In this document: positions 14,908 through 22,383 of the stretch, piece by piece
How the letters are laid out: the number at the start of each line of letters is the position of its first letter
How positions within the stretch are numbered: position 1 is the stretch's first letter
NCBI GenBank assembly: GCA_017504065.1
Contig: JAFVRU010000182.1
Location: forward strand, 1 to 30,839
Length of the DNA stretch: 30,839 nt
From: Clostridia bacterium
GTDB lineage: Bacteria > Bacillota > Clostridia > Christensenellales > Borkfalkiaceae
Reading direction: 5' to 3'
Position numbers and translations under genes: made by a program
Notes under the pieces: model-generated
Databases searched by the model: none
What the model was told of the DNA's origin: nothing
What the model saw: only the letters and a program-made list of their open reading frames with translations

Positions 14908-15669
14908 TCAACCGAGAAAGAAATCGAATGCGAACATCACGGCAAAACCGACGAGTAGCGCGTAGGTTGCGCTCCGTTCGTTGCCGTGCGCGTGCGTTTC
15001 GGGGATCATTTCGTCGCTGACGACGTAGAGCATTGTTCCGCCTGCAAACGCGAGCGCAAAGGGGAGTATCACCGTAGAAATACTGACGGCGAAATATCCG
15101 ATCAGCGTTCCCACGACTTCGACGACTCCCGTCATCAAAGCGATGATAAAGGTACGGCGTTTTTTCATGCCCGCCGCGATCATCGGCGCGATGATCACCA
15201 TGCCTTCGGGGATATTTTGGAGCGCGATCCCGCCTGCGACAATCAGGGCTTGGGACGTGTTTTCCGTACCGAAACTCACGCCGGCTGCGATCCCTTCGGG
15301 AAGGTTGTGAATCGCAATCGCGATCACGAACAATAGAACTTTGTTGAGCTTCGCGGTTTTTTCAGGGTGCGCTTCCTGATCCAGACCCGTGATCTTGTGC
15401 AAGTGGGGGACGAGCTTGTCAATCAAATTCAAGCACAACGCGCCGCAGAACAATCCGACGATCGTAACGAGAATGGCGAGTTTGCCGTTCCCGTATTCCA
15501 ACGACGGCAACAACAAGCCTACGACCGTCGCCGCAAGCATAACGCCCGCCGCGAAAGACAAAATCACGTCGTTGAATTTATGCGACGGGTTCTTAAATAA
15601 GAAACCCAAAACCGCTCCAAAAATCGTTGCGCCGCCGACGCCGAGCGCCGTTAAAAGGACCATTTCCAT
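14908..15669 (-). CDS. ZIP-family metal transporter (GufA/ZIP11-like)
   Basis: 253 residues, about eight membrane helices. The TM4 motif HNLPEG begins at His121 (Glu125) and the TM5 motif QNIPEG at Gln151 (Glu155). These form the binuclear metal site; Gln rather than His in TM5 is typical of the GufA/ZIP11 branch, as in the structurally known Bordetella ZIP. The loop between TM3 and TM4 is short and His-poor (HLHKITGLDQEAHPEK). ZIP proteins move Zn2+, Fe2+ or Mn2+ toward the cytosol; the exact ion cannot be read. Its ATG is 5 nt after the upstream PII-like stop with only a weak SD, so translation is probably coupled. It follows DUF1538 and the two PII-like genes. Confidence 0.92.
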   Translation of the reverse strand: MEMVLLTALGVGGATIFGAVLGFLFKNPSHKFNDVILSFAAGVMLAATVVGLLLPSLEYGNGKLAILVTIVGLFCGALCLNLIDKLVPHLHKITGLDQEAHPEKTAKLNKVLLFVIAIAIHNLPEGIAAGVSFGTENTSQALIVAGGIALQNIPEGMVIIAPMIAAGMKKRRTFIIALMTGVVEVVGTLIGYFAVSISTVILPFALAFAGGTMLYVVSDEMIPETHAHGNERSATYALLVGFAVMFAFDFFLG

Positions 15670-15674
15670 AGCGG

Positions 15675-15998
15675 TTAGTTGTTGTCGCCCAAGCCGACAA
15701 CGCTGTCTACGGGCATGGAAAACGCGATGCCTTGTCCTGCCGAGTCCAACCCGACTTCCTTATACAAAGCCGTCAAAACGTCGTCTTTGATTTTCGTAGG
15801 CACGAGAATCATAACGATTTCCTTTTCCGGTTCGATGGTGATATGGAAAAAGGTTTCCGCTTCCTTGCTCGCCGTACCGCGCGCGTTAATGACCGTACCG
15901 CCTTTTGCGCCGAATTTCTTTGCCGCGTCCATGACGGCGTCGCTGTACCCGCTGTTTACAATACAAAAAATCGCTTCGTGTGAAAATTGCGTAGCCAT
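15675..15998 (-). CDS. PII-like signalling protein B
   Basis: 107 residues with the beta-alpha-beta-beta-alpha-beta pattern and length of the PII (GlnB) superfamily. FCIVNSGYSDAVMDAAKKFGA matches strand 1 and helix 1; GGTVINARGT is the strand 2/T-loop start; EIVMILVPTKIKDDVLTALYKEVG is strand 3/helix 2; GQGIAFSMPVDSVVGL is the final strand with the position of the PII 'G.ifvlPve.v' motif. The T-loop is short and lacks the uridylylated Tyr of GlnB, so it is not a classical nitrogen PII. SD AGGAG lies about 9 nt before the ATG. It is 13 nt downstream of a paralogue (16012-16392) and next to DUF1538, which suggests it binds or gates that membrane protein. Ligand unknown. Confidence 0.8.
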   Translation of the reverse strand: MATQFSHEAIFCIVNSGYSDAVMDAAKKFGAKGGTVINARGTASKEAETFFHITIEPEKEIVMILVPTKIKDDVLTALYKEVGLDSAGQGIAFSMPVDSVVGLGDNN

Positions 15999-16011
15999 AT
16001 TCTTTTCTCTC

Positions 16012-16392
16012 CTATCTCGAATTGCTTAAAAACCGATAGATCGCAACGCCGATTACGCTCGACATCGGTATCGTAAAGGCGATCCCTTTCCCGCGTTTTA
16101 CCGTGTGGAATTTTTCTTCCAACGCGTGTAACGCTTCCGTCGCCACGTCTTCCCGTACTACGCTGAAAATGACGCTCTTGTCCGAATCTTCGAGCCCGAG
16201 CATATACAGCGTATCCGAATTCGCCGTACCCTGCGCCAATACCGCGGTTTGAAAATTGATTTCAAAGCCGCTTAAAACGTCCATGTAGAATTCCGTTTTG
16301 TTGCGGTTGACGACGGTAACGAGCAGTTTGAGTTTGCGGAAATCGCTAGACGGAGTCTTTTTGGTTCTTCTTGTTTTTTTCGTTGTTTCCAT
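16012..16392 (-). CDS. PII-like signalling protein A (diverged paralogue)
   Basis: 126 residues. After a basic 18-residue tail (METTKKTRRTKKTPSSDFRK) comes a PII-like fold: LKLLVTVVNRNKTEFYMDVL (strand 1/helix 1), INFQTAVLAQGTANSD (strand 2 and loop), KSVIFSVVREDVATEALHAL (strand 3/helix 2) and GKGIAFTIPMSSVIGVAIY (last strand). That last segment parallels GQGIAFSMPVDSVVGL in the next gene, so the two are paralogues of low overall identity. GlnB's loop Tyr is absent. SD AAGGGGGG precedes the ATG; the gene starts 13 nt after the DUF1538 stop. Such pairs could form mixed trimers. Function is inferred from fold and context only. Confidence 0.75.
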   Translation of the reverse strand: METTKKTRRTKKTPSSDFRKLKLLVTVVNRNKTEFYMDVLSGFEINFQTAVLAQGTANSDTLYMLGLEDSDKSVIFSVVREDVATEALHALEEKFHTVKRGKGIAFTIPMSSVIGVAIYRFLSNSR

Positions 16393-16405
16393 ACCTGCCC
16401 CCCTT

Positions 16406-17929
16406 TTACATAAACCGAATGATTTGTTCGTCGTCGGCGTTGAGAATGCGTTTCATCGCAATCTTTTCTTTAACTTTCTTGGTCGCAACCGCCTTAAAAC
16501 CGAGCGTTTGAATGGTGATCAGCGGCGTCATTGCTACCATTGCCACCAGCCCGAACGCGTCGAGCAGGATCTTACTTTCGCCCTGCAAGACGGCGCAAAC
16601 GCCGACAAGGAAGGGCAAAATGAACGTGGACGTCATCGGCCCGCTTGCTACCCCGCCGGAGTCGAATGCGATCGCCGTGTAGATCTTCGGGACGAAGAAA
16701 GACAACCCAAGCGACAGGAAATATCCGGGGATAACGTAATATAAAATACTGAAATCGTAGATCGCGCGGAGCACGGACAACGCAATGGAAATCCCAACGC
16801 CGACCGAGAGCGCAACGAGCATTGCGCGTTTGCTGATCGCGCCGCCCGTAATCGTTTCGACTTGCTTTTTCAAAACGTGGATCGCAGGCTCGGCGAGTAC
16901 GACGGCAAACCCGATGACAAACGCTACCGCGACGAGCACGGCGGAGTTTTGCTCGGCGAGCTCCGTACCCATTTTAAAGCCGATGGGCATGAACCCGACG
17001 GATACCGCCGAAAGGAAGATGACCAAACCGAAGAAGGTATAAAAAATTCCGACGACGATTTGGCGAATCCGTTTTTTGTGCAGCTTCATAAAGATAAATT
17101 GCAAAATAAAGAAGAACGCGACGATCGGCGCAAGCGCGATAAACACTTCCTTTAAGGTATGCCCGATGGTCGAGCCGAGCGAGCTCAAATGCGATTCCAT
17201 CGAATAATCGGGGAGCGAATACGACACGTCCCCGTCCGCGAAAATGCCGAGAAACATAACGGCAAGGATCGGACCGATGGAGCAAAGCGCGATGAACCCG
17301 AAGCTGTTTTCACGGTTGCGTTTATTGCCGAGCGTGGCGGCTACGCCGACGCCGAGCGCCATGATAAAGGGCACGGTGATCGGGCCTGTCGTTACCCCGC
17401 CGGAGTCGAACGCAAGCGGTAAAAAGCTCTCGTTCCCGCGAATAAGTACCAGCGAAACGAGCGCGAACAGCGTCATATAGAAGAAGGTGAGTAGCGCGGA
17501 AAGTTGCAAACGGAACACGATACGGACTACCCCCAGCACAAGGAAAAGCCCTACGCCCAAACCGATAGACAGGGTGAGCGTCGTGCCGTTCAACACGTCT
17601 TTTACCTGCGAAGCCAACACGGAAAGGTCGGGTTCGGCAATGGTGATAAACACGCCCATGACGAAGCAAACGAGCAAAAGCGTCTTGAATTTCCCCGATT
17701 TCGCCATACTCGACCCGATTTGTTCGCCCATCGGGGTCATTGCGATATCCGCGCCGAGATTAAATAGCGCCATTCCGATAATCAGCGCGACCGCGGAAAC
17801 GGAAAAGACGAGTACTTCTTTCGTGGAGAAATCCACGAGCGGAGTAAAATTCAAGAATAGCACGATCAGCGTAACGGGCAAAACCGATACGACGGCTTCT
17901 TTGCATTTTGTTAAAAGAGCTTTGAACAT
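16406..17929 (-). CDS. DUF1538 integral membrane protein (duplicated, transporter-like)
   Basis: 507 residues, roughly a dozen hydrophobic helices, in two homologous halves. FDSGGVTTGPITVPFI begins at residue 174 and FDSGGVASGPMTSTFI at 422, a 248-residue offset. A second pair is AEPDLSVLASQV in half 1 and AEPAIHVLKKQV in half 2. Breaks rich in Gly/Ser/Thr/Pro within helices, repeated in both halves, are typical of secondary transporters or channels. The family is known as DUF1538 and has no established substrate that I know of. SD AGGAAAG is about 6 nt before the ATG. It starts 16 nt after galM and is followed at 13 nt by the first of two PII-like genes, a setting like AmtB-GlnK where a PII protein gates a membrane carrier. 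Cytoplasmic membrane. Confidence 0.85.
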   Translation of the reverse strand: MFKALLTKCKEAVVSVLPVTLIVLFLNFTPLVDFSTKEVLVFSVSAVALIIGMALFNLGADIAMTPMGEQIGSSMAKSGKFKTLLLVCFVMGVFITIAEPDLSVLASQVKDVLNGTTLTLSIGLGVGLFLVLGVVRIVFRLQLSALLTFFYMTLFALVSLVLIRGNESFLPLAFDSGGVTTGPITVPFIMALGVGVAATLGNKRNRENSFGFIALCSIGPILAVMFLGIFADGDVSYSLPDYSMESHLSSLGSTIGHTLKEVFIALAPIVAFFFILQFIFMKLHKKRIRQIVVGIFYTFFGLVIFLSAVSVGFMPIGFKMGTELAEQNSAVLVAVAFVIGFAVVLAEPAIHVLKKQVETITGGAISKRAMLVALSVGVGISIALSVLRAIYDFSILYYVIPGYFLSLGLSFFVPKIYTAIAFDSGGVASGPMTSTFILPFLVGVCAVLQGESKILLDAFGLVAMVAMTPLITIQTLGFKAVATKKVKEKIAMKRILNADDEQIIRFM

Positions 17930-17945
17930 AATTGCTTTCCTGACG

Positions 17946-18980
17946 TTATTTTACAGAGAATTTATACGTGGTGATTTCGTGGTATTTTTCGCCCGCTTTC
18001 AAAACGGTGGACGGATATTCGGGACAGTTGGGGGAGTTGGGATACCCTTGCGTTTCCAAGCACAGCGCGCAATGGTTGCCGTACTTCTTTTTCCCGTTGC
18101 CTTGGAACGAGCCCGTCGAACCCGCCGTGTATAACTGCAAGCCGGGCAACGTCGTATAACAGTCCATTTTTCTGCCCGATTCGGGGTCGTAGACGCTCGC
18201 GCAGAGCTCCAACCCACGCCCGATCCGATCCAAACAGTAGTTGAAATCGTAGCCGTTACAACGCCGAATGAGCGCCGCGTCGGACGAAAGATCCTGCCCG
18301 ATCGGTTTGGGGAACAGGAAGCTGTACGGCGTGCCGTCGATGTTGACCGTTTCGCCGTGGGGAATGAGTTCGTCGTCCACGGGAGTCATCTTCCGCGCGT
18401 TGATCATCAATTCGTGACCAAGCACGGTGGGTTGCTGTCCGATATTGAAATAGGCGTGATTGGTCAAGTTGCAAACGGTGTCTTTGTCCGTCGTAGCCTG
18501 ATATTCCAACACGATTTCGTTTTCTTCCGTGAGCGAAACGTAGAGCGTTACTTGCAGGTTGCCCGGGAAGCCGCCCGCTCCGTCGGGGGAAAACAGGGAT
18601 AAGACCAAACGGTCCTTTTCGATCCTCGCGTCCCAAATTTGTTTATCGAAGCTTGCCGAAACGCCGCCGTGTAAACAATGCGCGCCTTCGTTCGCTTCCA
18701 AGACGTACGTTTGCCCGTTGAGCGTGAATTTTGCTCCGCCGATCCGATTGCCGTAGCGACCGATCGTCGCCCCGAAATAGGGGTTGTCGTCATAATAATC
18801 TTCCGGCTTTGCGCAACCGACCAAACAGTCGGCAAGCTTGCCTTTCCGATCGGGCATAAAAATACGGCAGAGACGCGCGCCGTACGTGAGTACGTCCACT
18901 TTTGCTCCGCAGGCGTTGGAAAGGGTATATACGTCGTTCACCCGTCCGTCTTTTTCAAACGAATACGTTTTTTTTATCAT
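17946..18980 (-). CDS. galM: Aldose 1-epimerase (galactose mutarotase)
   Basis: 344 residues from ATG 18980. Interconverts alpha and beta anomers of galactose/glucose in the cytosol. Family motifs: GRYGNRI (74-80), the substrate-binding histidines in AHCLHGG (His101, His104), the catalytic His175 in NLTNHAYFN, and the catalytic base Glu309 in LETQGYPNSPN. A longer frame with an ATG at 19010 exists, but AAGGAG lies 7 nt before ATG 18980 and the family starts there. It is first in a minus-strand cluster leading into DUF1538, PII-like, ZIP and glycosidase-like genes, with a 16-nt gap to DUF1538. A strong extended -10 promoter lies at 19015-19044. Confidence 0.93.
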   Translation of the reverse strand: MIKKTYSFEKDGRVNDVYTLSNACGAKVDVLTYGARLCRIFMPDRKGKLADCLVGCAKPEDYYDDNPYFGATIGRYGNRIGGAKFTLNGQTYVLEANEGAHCLHGGVSASFDKQIWDARIEKDRLVLSLFSPDGAGGFPGNLQVTLYVSLTEENEIVLEYQATTDKDTVCNLTNHAYFNIGQQPTVLGHELMINARKMTPVDDELIPHGETVNIDGTPYSFLFPKPIGQDLSSDAALIRRCNGYDFNYCLDRIGRGLELCASVYDPESGRKMDCYTTLPGLQLYTAGSTGSFQGNGKKKYGNHCALCLETQGYPNSPNCPEYPSTVLKAGEKYHEITTYKFSVK

Positions 18981-19014
18981 AATCCGTCTCCTTACTATAC
19001 TATTGTGCAAGTGT

Positions 19015-19044
19015 ATTATACCATACCCGCGCGAAAAAAGCCAA
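19015..19044 (-). promoter_or_regulatory. Promoter of the galM-DUF1538-PII-ZIP cluster
   Basis: On the minus strand a perfect TATAAT (19020-19015) preceded by TGG (extended -10), with TTGGCT (19044-19039) 18 nt upstream. Expected start near 19008, about 28 nt before the galM ATG. Confidence 0.7.
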
Positions 19045-19114
19045 CGATTGAATGTGGAAATTTTGCGGAAAGGGGAATTTTTTCAAAAAAGAATGAAAAG
19101 GCTTGCCGAAACCG

Positions 19115-19143
19115 TTGACATTTTTGAGCGTATATGATAATCT
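19115..19143 (+). promoter_or_regulatory. Promoter of the glycine riboswitch transcript
   Basis: A perfect TTGACA at 19115-19120, a 17-nt spacer and TAATCT at 19138-19143 preceded by TGA (extended -10). GATAAT at 19136-19141 is an alternative -10 with a shorter spacer. Confidence 0.6.
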
Positions 19144-19159
19144 ATTACACAAGCAAACG

Positions 19160-19335
19160 CTATACGACGGTTGCAGGAGACGGACGTAGGTCCGACCGAA
19201 GGAGCGAATCTCTCAGGTGATCGAAAGATCGGGAACTGCAATTTGATAGCACTCCGGAGAATCCCGAAAAACGGGTGCCGAAGGGGCAAAGACGGAAACG
19301 TCTAATCTCTCAGGCAAAAGGACAGAGTAATTGCT
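19160..19335 (+). promoter_or_regulatory. Tandem glycine riboswitch
   Basis: Two consecutive glycine aptamers. Aptamer 1 (about 19171-19240) has GGAGACGGA, CCGACCGAAGGAGC and CTCTCAGGTGATCG. Aptamer 2 (about 19250-19332) has CCGGAGA, GTGCCGAAGGGGCAAA and the very conserved CTCTCAGGCAAAAGGACAGA. The conserved 'CCGAAGG.GCAA' and 'CTCTCAGG' blocks occur in both, as in the known cooperative tandem class. It lies upstream of an alanine/glycine symporter and ends before a terminator hairpin (19392-19425), so it probably controls transcription elongation. Confidence 0.95.
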
Positions 19336-19391
19336 TTCGCACGTAAGAAAAGAGCGGAATTCCGCGCGTGGGAAAACTATAAGACTTTGTA

Positions 19392-19425
19392 CGGGGTGAT
19401 TTTTGATAAATCACTCCGCTTTTTT
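19392..19425 (+). terminator. Riboswitch expression-platform terminator
   Basis: CGGGGTGATTT (19392-19402) pairs with AAATCACTCCG (19408-19418), 11 bp with one G-U, then a run of six T. About 60 nt separate it from aptamer 2. A second small hairpin, GCCCGA/TCGGGC (19461-19475), sits directly before the SD AAGGAG of the symporter gene. Confidence 0.85.
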
Positions 19426-19490
19426 ATCTCCGTAGTCGAATTGGGTACAAATTTTGAAAAGCCCGATTTTCGGGCGAAGGAGATATTTTT

Positions 19491-21080
19491 ATGTGGGACA
19501 AGATCATCAATGCCATTGAAAAGGGCAACGGTTGGCTCAACGAGATTGTTTGGGGCTGGCCCATGATCATACTCATTCTCGGAACGGGGCTTGTGCTCAC
19601 GATCCGAAGCAAGGTAATGCAGGTGCGCAAGTTCGGTACGTCGGTTGGCGAAACGATTGTGCCGACGGTCAAGAGTATCGGCAAAAAAGGCGGACATAAA
19701 GGCAAAAAAGGCGAAAAATCCATTTCGCAGTTCGAAGCGTTCGCGACGGCGATTTCGGGTACGGTCGGTACGGGAAACATCGTCGGCGTAACGTCCGCGA
19801 TCATGACGGGCGGACCTGGCGCTGTGTTCTGGATGTGGATTTCCGCGTTCTTTGGCATGATCACCAACTACGCCGAAAACGTACTCGGTCTGTTCTTCCG
19901 TAAAAAGGAAACCGACGGGGATTTCTCGGGCGGTCCTGCGTACTATCTTTCCGAAGGGATCGGTCGAAACGTCAAAGGCAAGGGCGGCGCGGCGCTCAAA
20001 ACGTTCGGGAAAATTCTCGGCGTAATGGCGGCGGTGTTCTGTACGTTCGCGGCAATTGGTATGAGCGGCGTACAAACGAATAAAATTTCGACCACTTTCC
20101 AAGAAGTCGTTTCAGGCGACAGCAAAACGATCGCTTTGATCGTGGGGATTGCCGTAGCGGCGGTACTCGCGCTCATCGTGCTCGGCGGGATCAAAAGCAT
20201 AGGCAGGGTTACGTCCATTCTCGTTCCGTTCATGTCTTTGCTGTTTATTTTGATGGCGCTCGTCGTCATTTTCGCCAACGTTACCGCGATCGGCGGCGCG
20301 TTCGCGATGATCTTTTCGAATATGTTCGAATTCGAAGCCGCAGTCGGCGGGGTAGTCGGGTATTCGTTTGCGCAAATCATTCAAAAAGGCTTGGCGCGCG
20401 GGGTATTCTCCAACGAAGCGGGCTTGGGCTCGTCGGTAATCGCGCACAGCGCGTCGGAAACGCGTGAGCCTGTAAAACAAGGCTTCTGGGGTATTTTCGA
20501 AGTCTTTTTCGACACCTTTGTCATCTGTACTTTGACGGCGCTTGTCGTGCTGGTCAGCACGTCGCAAGAAACGTTGTATATGAGCGGGCTTGCGGATACG
20601 ACCGTATCCATGCTCGCGTTCAAAGACGTGTTCGGCTTGTTCGGGGAAATCGTGTACTCGACGATCATTCCGCTGTTCGCATTCACCACGATTTTGGCGT
20701 GGTCGTACTACGGGGAAAAATCGGTGGATTTCCTGTTCCGTAAGACGGGCGATACGGGCAGAAAAATTGCGAGAACGGTTTTTAAAGTCCTGTACGTGTT
20801 GCTCGTCATCGTTTCGGCGGTCATCGACGGCGAACTCGCTTGGGCGATCTCGGATACCGCAAACGGCTTGATGGCGCTCCCCAACTTGATCGGGCTCGTG
20901 CTGATGAGCGGTTTGGTCGTGAAGATCACCAAGAACTATTTCGACCGTAAAAAAGGCAAAGCAGTCGCGCCGCTCCTTTCGGTGTACGACGATTTGAATG
21001 CGGAGTTTGCGCAAGATTTGGTCGAAGAAGAAACGGAAGAAGCGGCAGTAGAAGCGGAAGCGCAAGCCGCGCAAGAATAA
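19491..21080 (+). CDS. Alanine/glycine:cation symporter family protein
   Basis: 529 residues, about ten to eleven membrane helices. Takes up alanine or glycine with Na+ (or H+) across the cytoplasmic membrane. Family motifs: SGTVGTGNIVGV (GTGN at 93-96) in the ion/substrate site, GGPGAVFWMW, SGGPAYYL, GVFSNEAGLGSS (Phe306 to Ala310) and ISDTANGLMALPN. A basic cytosolic loop (GKKGGHKGKKGEK, about 64-76) and an acidic Glu/Ala-rich C-terminal tail (about the last 30 residues) flank the core; the long acidic tail is a little unusual. SD AAGGAG 8 nt before ATG 19491. Control by the upstream tandem glycine riboswitch points to glycine as the relevant amino acid. A strong terminator follows. Confidence 0.95.
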   Translation: MWDKIINAIEKGNGWLNEIVWGWPMIILILGTGLVLTIRSKVMQVRKFGTSVGETIVPTVKSIGKKGGHKGKKGEKSISQFEAFATAISGTVGTGNIVGVTSAIMTGGPGAVFWMWISAFFGMITNYAENVLGLFFRKKETDGDFSGGPAYYLSEGIGRNVKGKGGAALKTFGKILGVMAAVFCTFAAIGMSGVQTNKISTTFQEVVSGDSKTIALIVGIAVAAVLALIVLGGIKSIGRVTSILVPFMSLLFILMALVVIFANVTAIGGAFAMIFSNMFEFEAAVGGVVGYSFAQIIQKGLARGVFSNEAGLGSSVIAHSASETREPVKQGFWGIFEVFFDTFVICTLTALVVLVSTSQETLYMSGLADTTVSMLAFKDVFGLFGEIVYSTIIPLFAFTTILAWSYYGEKSVDFLFRKTGDTGRKIARTVFKVLYVLLVIVSAVIDGELAWAISDTANGLMALPNLIGLVLMSGLVVKITKNYFDRKKGKAVAPLLSVYDDLNAEFAQDLVEEETEEAAVEAEAQAAQE

Positions 21081-21100
21081 AAATTGTAAAAAAATCCAAA

Positions 21101-21145
21101 AAAGTCAACGTTTTTCACGCGGAAAACGTTGACTTTCTCTTTTTC
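21101..21145 (+). terminator. Terminator after the symporter gene
   Basis: A perfect 14-bp stem, AAAGTCAACGTTTT (21101-21114) with AAAACGTTGACTTT (21123-21136), then CTCTTTTTC. The 3' arm contains the -35 hexamer of the next promoter. Confidence 0.88.
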
Positions 21146-21157
21146 GTGTGCTATCAT
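21129..21157 (+). promoter_or_regulatory. Promoter for ilvE, overlapping the upstream terminator
   Basis: TTGACT at 21129-21134 (inside the terminator's 3' arm) and TATCAT at 21152-21157, spacer 17 nt. A second TATAAT at 21162-21167 lacks a good -35. A 14-bp palindrome ATATTATATAATAT spans 21156-21169, at the expected start site. Confidence 0.65.
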
Positions 21158-21241
21158 ATTATATAATATTCGATCGAAAAGATAGATCGAAAAAGGTTTT
21201 CCGATTAAAAAAACGCATATCGGAACGGGAGATGAACGGAT

Positions 21242-22303
21242 ATGGAAATCAAGATCACGAAAACGGCGACGCCGAGCGAAATGCCGCCCGAAGAAAAACT
21301 CGGGTTTGGGAAAGTATTCACCGATCACATGTTTATTATGGATTACGAATCTGGCAGGGGTTGGTACGACGCGCGAATCGTGCCGTTCGGGAGAATTTCC
21401 CTACATCCCGCGTCCACCGTATTACATTACGGGGCGGAGATTTTCGAAGGCTTGAAAGCTTACCGCCGCGCGGACGGGGGAGTGCAACTCTTCCGACCGA
21501 TGGAGAACGTGAAACGTATGAACCGTTCGGCGGAGCGAATGAGTTTGCCTGAAATCGATGAAAACGATTTGTTGGAAATTTTGACAACGTTCGTGAAAAC
21601 GGAAGAAAAATGGGTGCCCCGTTCGTTCGGGACTTCGCTGTACTTGCGTCCGTTTTTGTTCGGGAACGACGAAACGCTTGGGGTGCATGCGGTACACCGC
21701 GCGACGTTTATGCTCATTGCGTCGCCGAGCGGGAGCTACTATGCGGAAGGGATCAATCCCGTCGGGATCATGATCGAATCGGAAGACGTGCGTACGGTAC
21801 GCGGCGGCACGGGCTACGCTAAATGCGGCGGGAACTACGCGGCAAGTACCCGCGCGGGCGAACGGGCGGTGAAGAAAGGCTATTCGCAAGTGCTGTGGCT
21901 GGACGGCGTGGAACGCAAATACGTCGAAGAAGTGGGCGCGATGAACGTCATGTTCAAAATCGGCGACGAGATCGTAACGCCCATGCTCACGGGCTCGATT
22001 TTGCCCGGGATTACGCGCAAGAGCTGTATCGAAGTATTAAAATCCATGGGTTATGAAGTCAGCGAGCGTTTGCTTTCGGTAGACGAGCTTGTTTCCGCTA
22101 TGGAGAGCGGGAAGCTGGAAGAAGCTTGGGGCTGCGGCACGGCGGCGGTGGTATCTCCGATCGGGCGGCTTGCGTACGGAGATAAGGAATACGTGATCAA
22201 CAACGGAAAGATCGGGGCGCTCACGCAAAAGCTGTACGACGTGCTGACGGGAATCCAATGGGGCAAGACGGACGATCCGTTCGGTTGGGTATATCCCCTG
22301 TAA
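21242..22303 (+). CDS. ilvE: Branched-chain amino acid aminotransferase
   Basis: 353 residues, typical of fold-type IV BCATs of the longer, eukaryote-like branch. Transfers the amino group between glutamate and the 2-oxo acids of Leu, Ile and Val, using PLP, in the cytosol. The PLP lysine is Lys194 in GYAKCGGNYAAS; VLHYGAEIFEGLKAYR (near the N-terminus) and EVGAMNVMF with TGSILPGITR are the cofactor- and substrate-binding segments. SD GGGAG is 10 nt before ATG 21242. It has its own promoter (21129-21157) and is separated from leuA by a 455-nt leader with an independent promoter, so it escapes the T-box that controls the rest of the pathway. Confidence 0.95.
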   Translation: MEIKITKTATPSEMPPEEKLGFGKVFTDHMFIMDYESGRGWYDARIVPFGRISLHPASTVLHYGAEIFEGLKAYRRADGGVQLFRPMENVKRMNRSAERMSLPEIDENDLLEILTTFVKTEEKWVPRSFGTSLYLRPFLFGNDETLGVHAVHRATFMLIASPSGSYYAEGINPVGIMIESEDVRTVRGGTGYAKCGGNYAASTRAGERAVKKGYSQVLWLDGVERKYVEEVGAMNVMFKIGDEIVTPMLTGSILPGITRKSCIEVLKSMGYEVSERLLSVDELVSAMESGKLEEAWGCGTAAVVSPIGRLAYGDKEYVINNGKIGALTQKLYDVLTGIQWGKTDDPFGWVYPL

Positions 22304-22321
22304 AATGATGGAAAAAAAAGA

Positions 22322-22346
22322 ATATATTATAAATATTATAATATAT
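22322..22346. repeat. AT-only perfect inverted repeat upstream of the leuA promoter
   Basis: ATATATTATAA (22322-22332), spacer ATA, TTATAATATAT (22336-22346): 11-bp arms, ending 2 nt before the -35. It has no T-tract, so it is a poor terminator for ilvE and could be an operator or UP-like element. Confidence 0.6.
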
Positions 22347-22348
22347 AC

Positions 22349-22377
22349 TTGACAAAACCGAAAAAAACGGTTAAAAT
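22349..22377 (+). promoter_or_regulatory. Promoter of the leu-ilv operon
   Basis: A perfect TTGACA (22349-22354), a 17-nt spacer and TAAAAT (22372-22377). Expected start near 22384, at the 5' end of the T-box leader. Confidence 0.85.
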
Positions 22378-22383
22378 AGAAAC

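Noticed and set aside
18981..19010. Earlier ATG at 19010 for galM
   Set aside because: It lies at the expected transcription start and covers the SD used by ATG 18980.
21172..21194. Direct repeat GATCGAAAA at 21172-21180 and 21185-21193 in the ilvE leader
   Set aside because: Two short copies only, in AT-rich leader sequence; not enough to claim a binding site.
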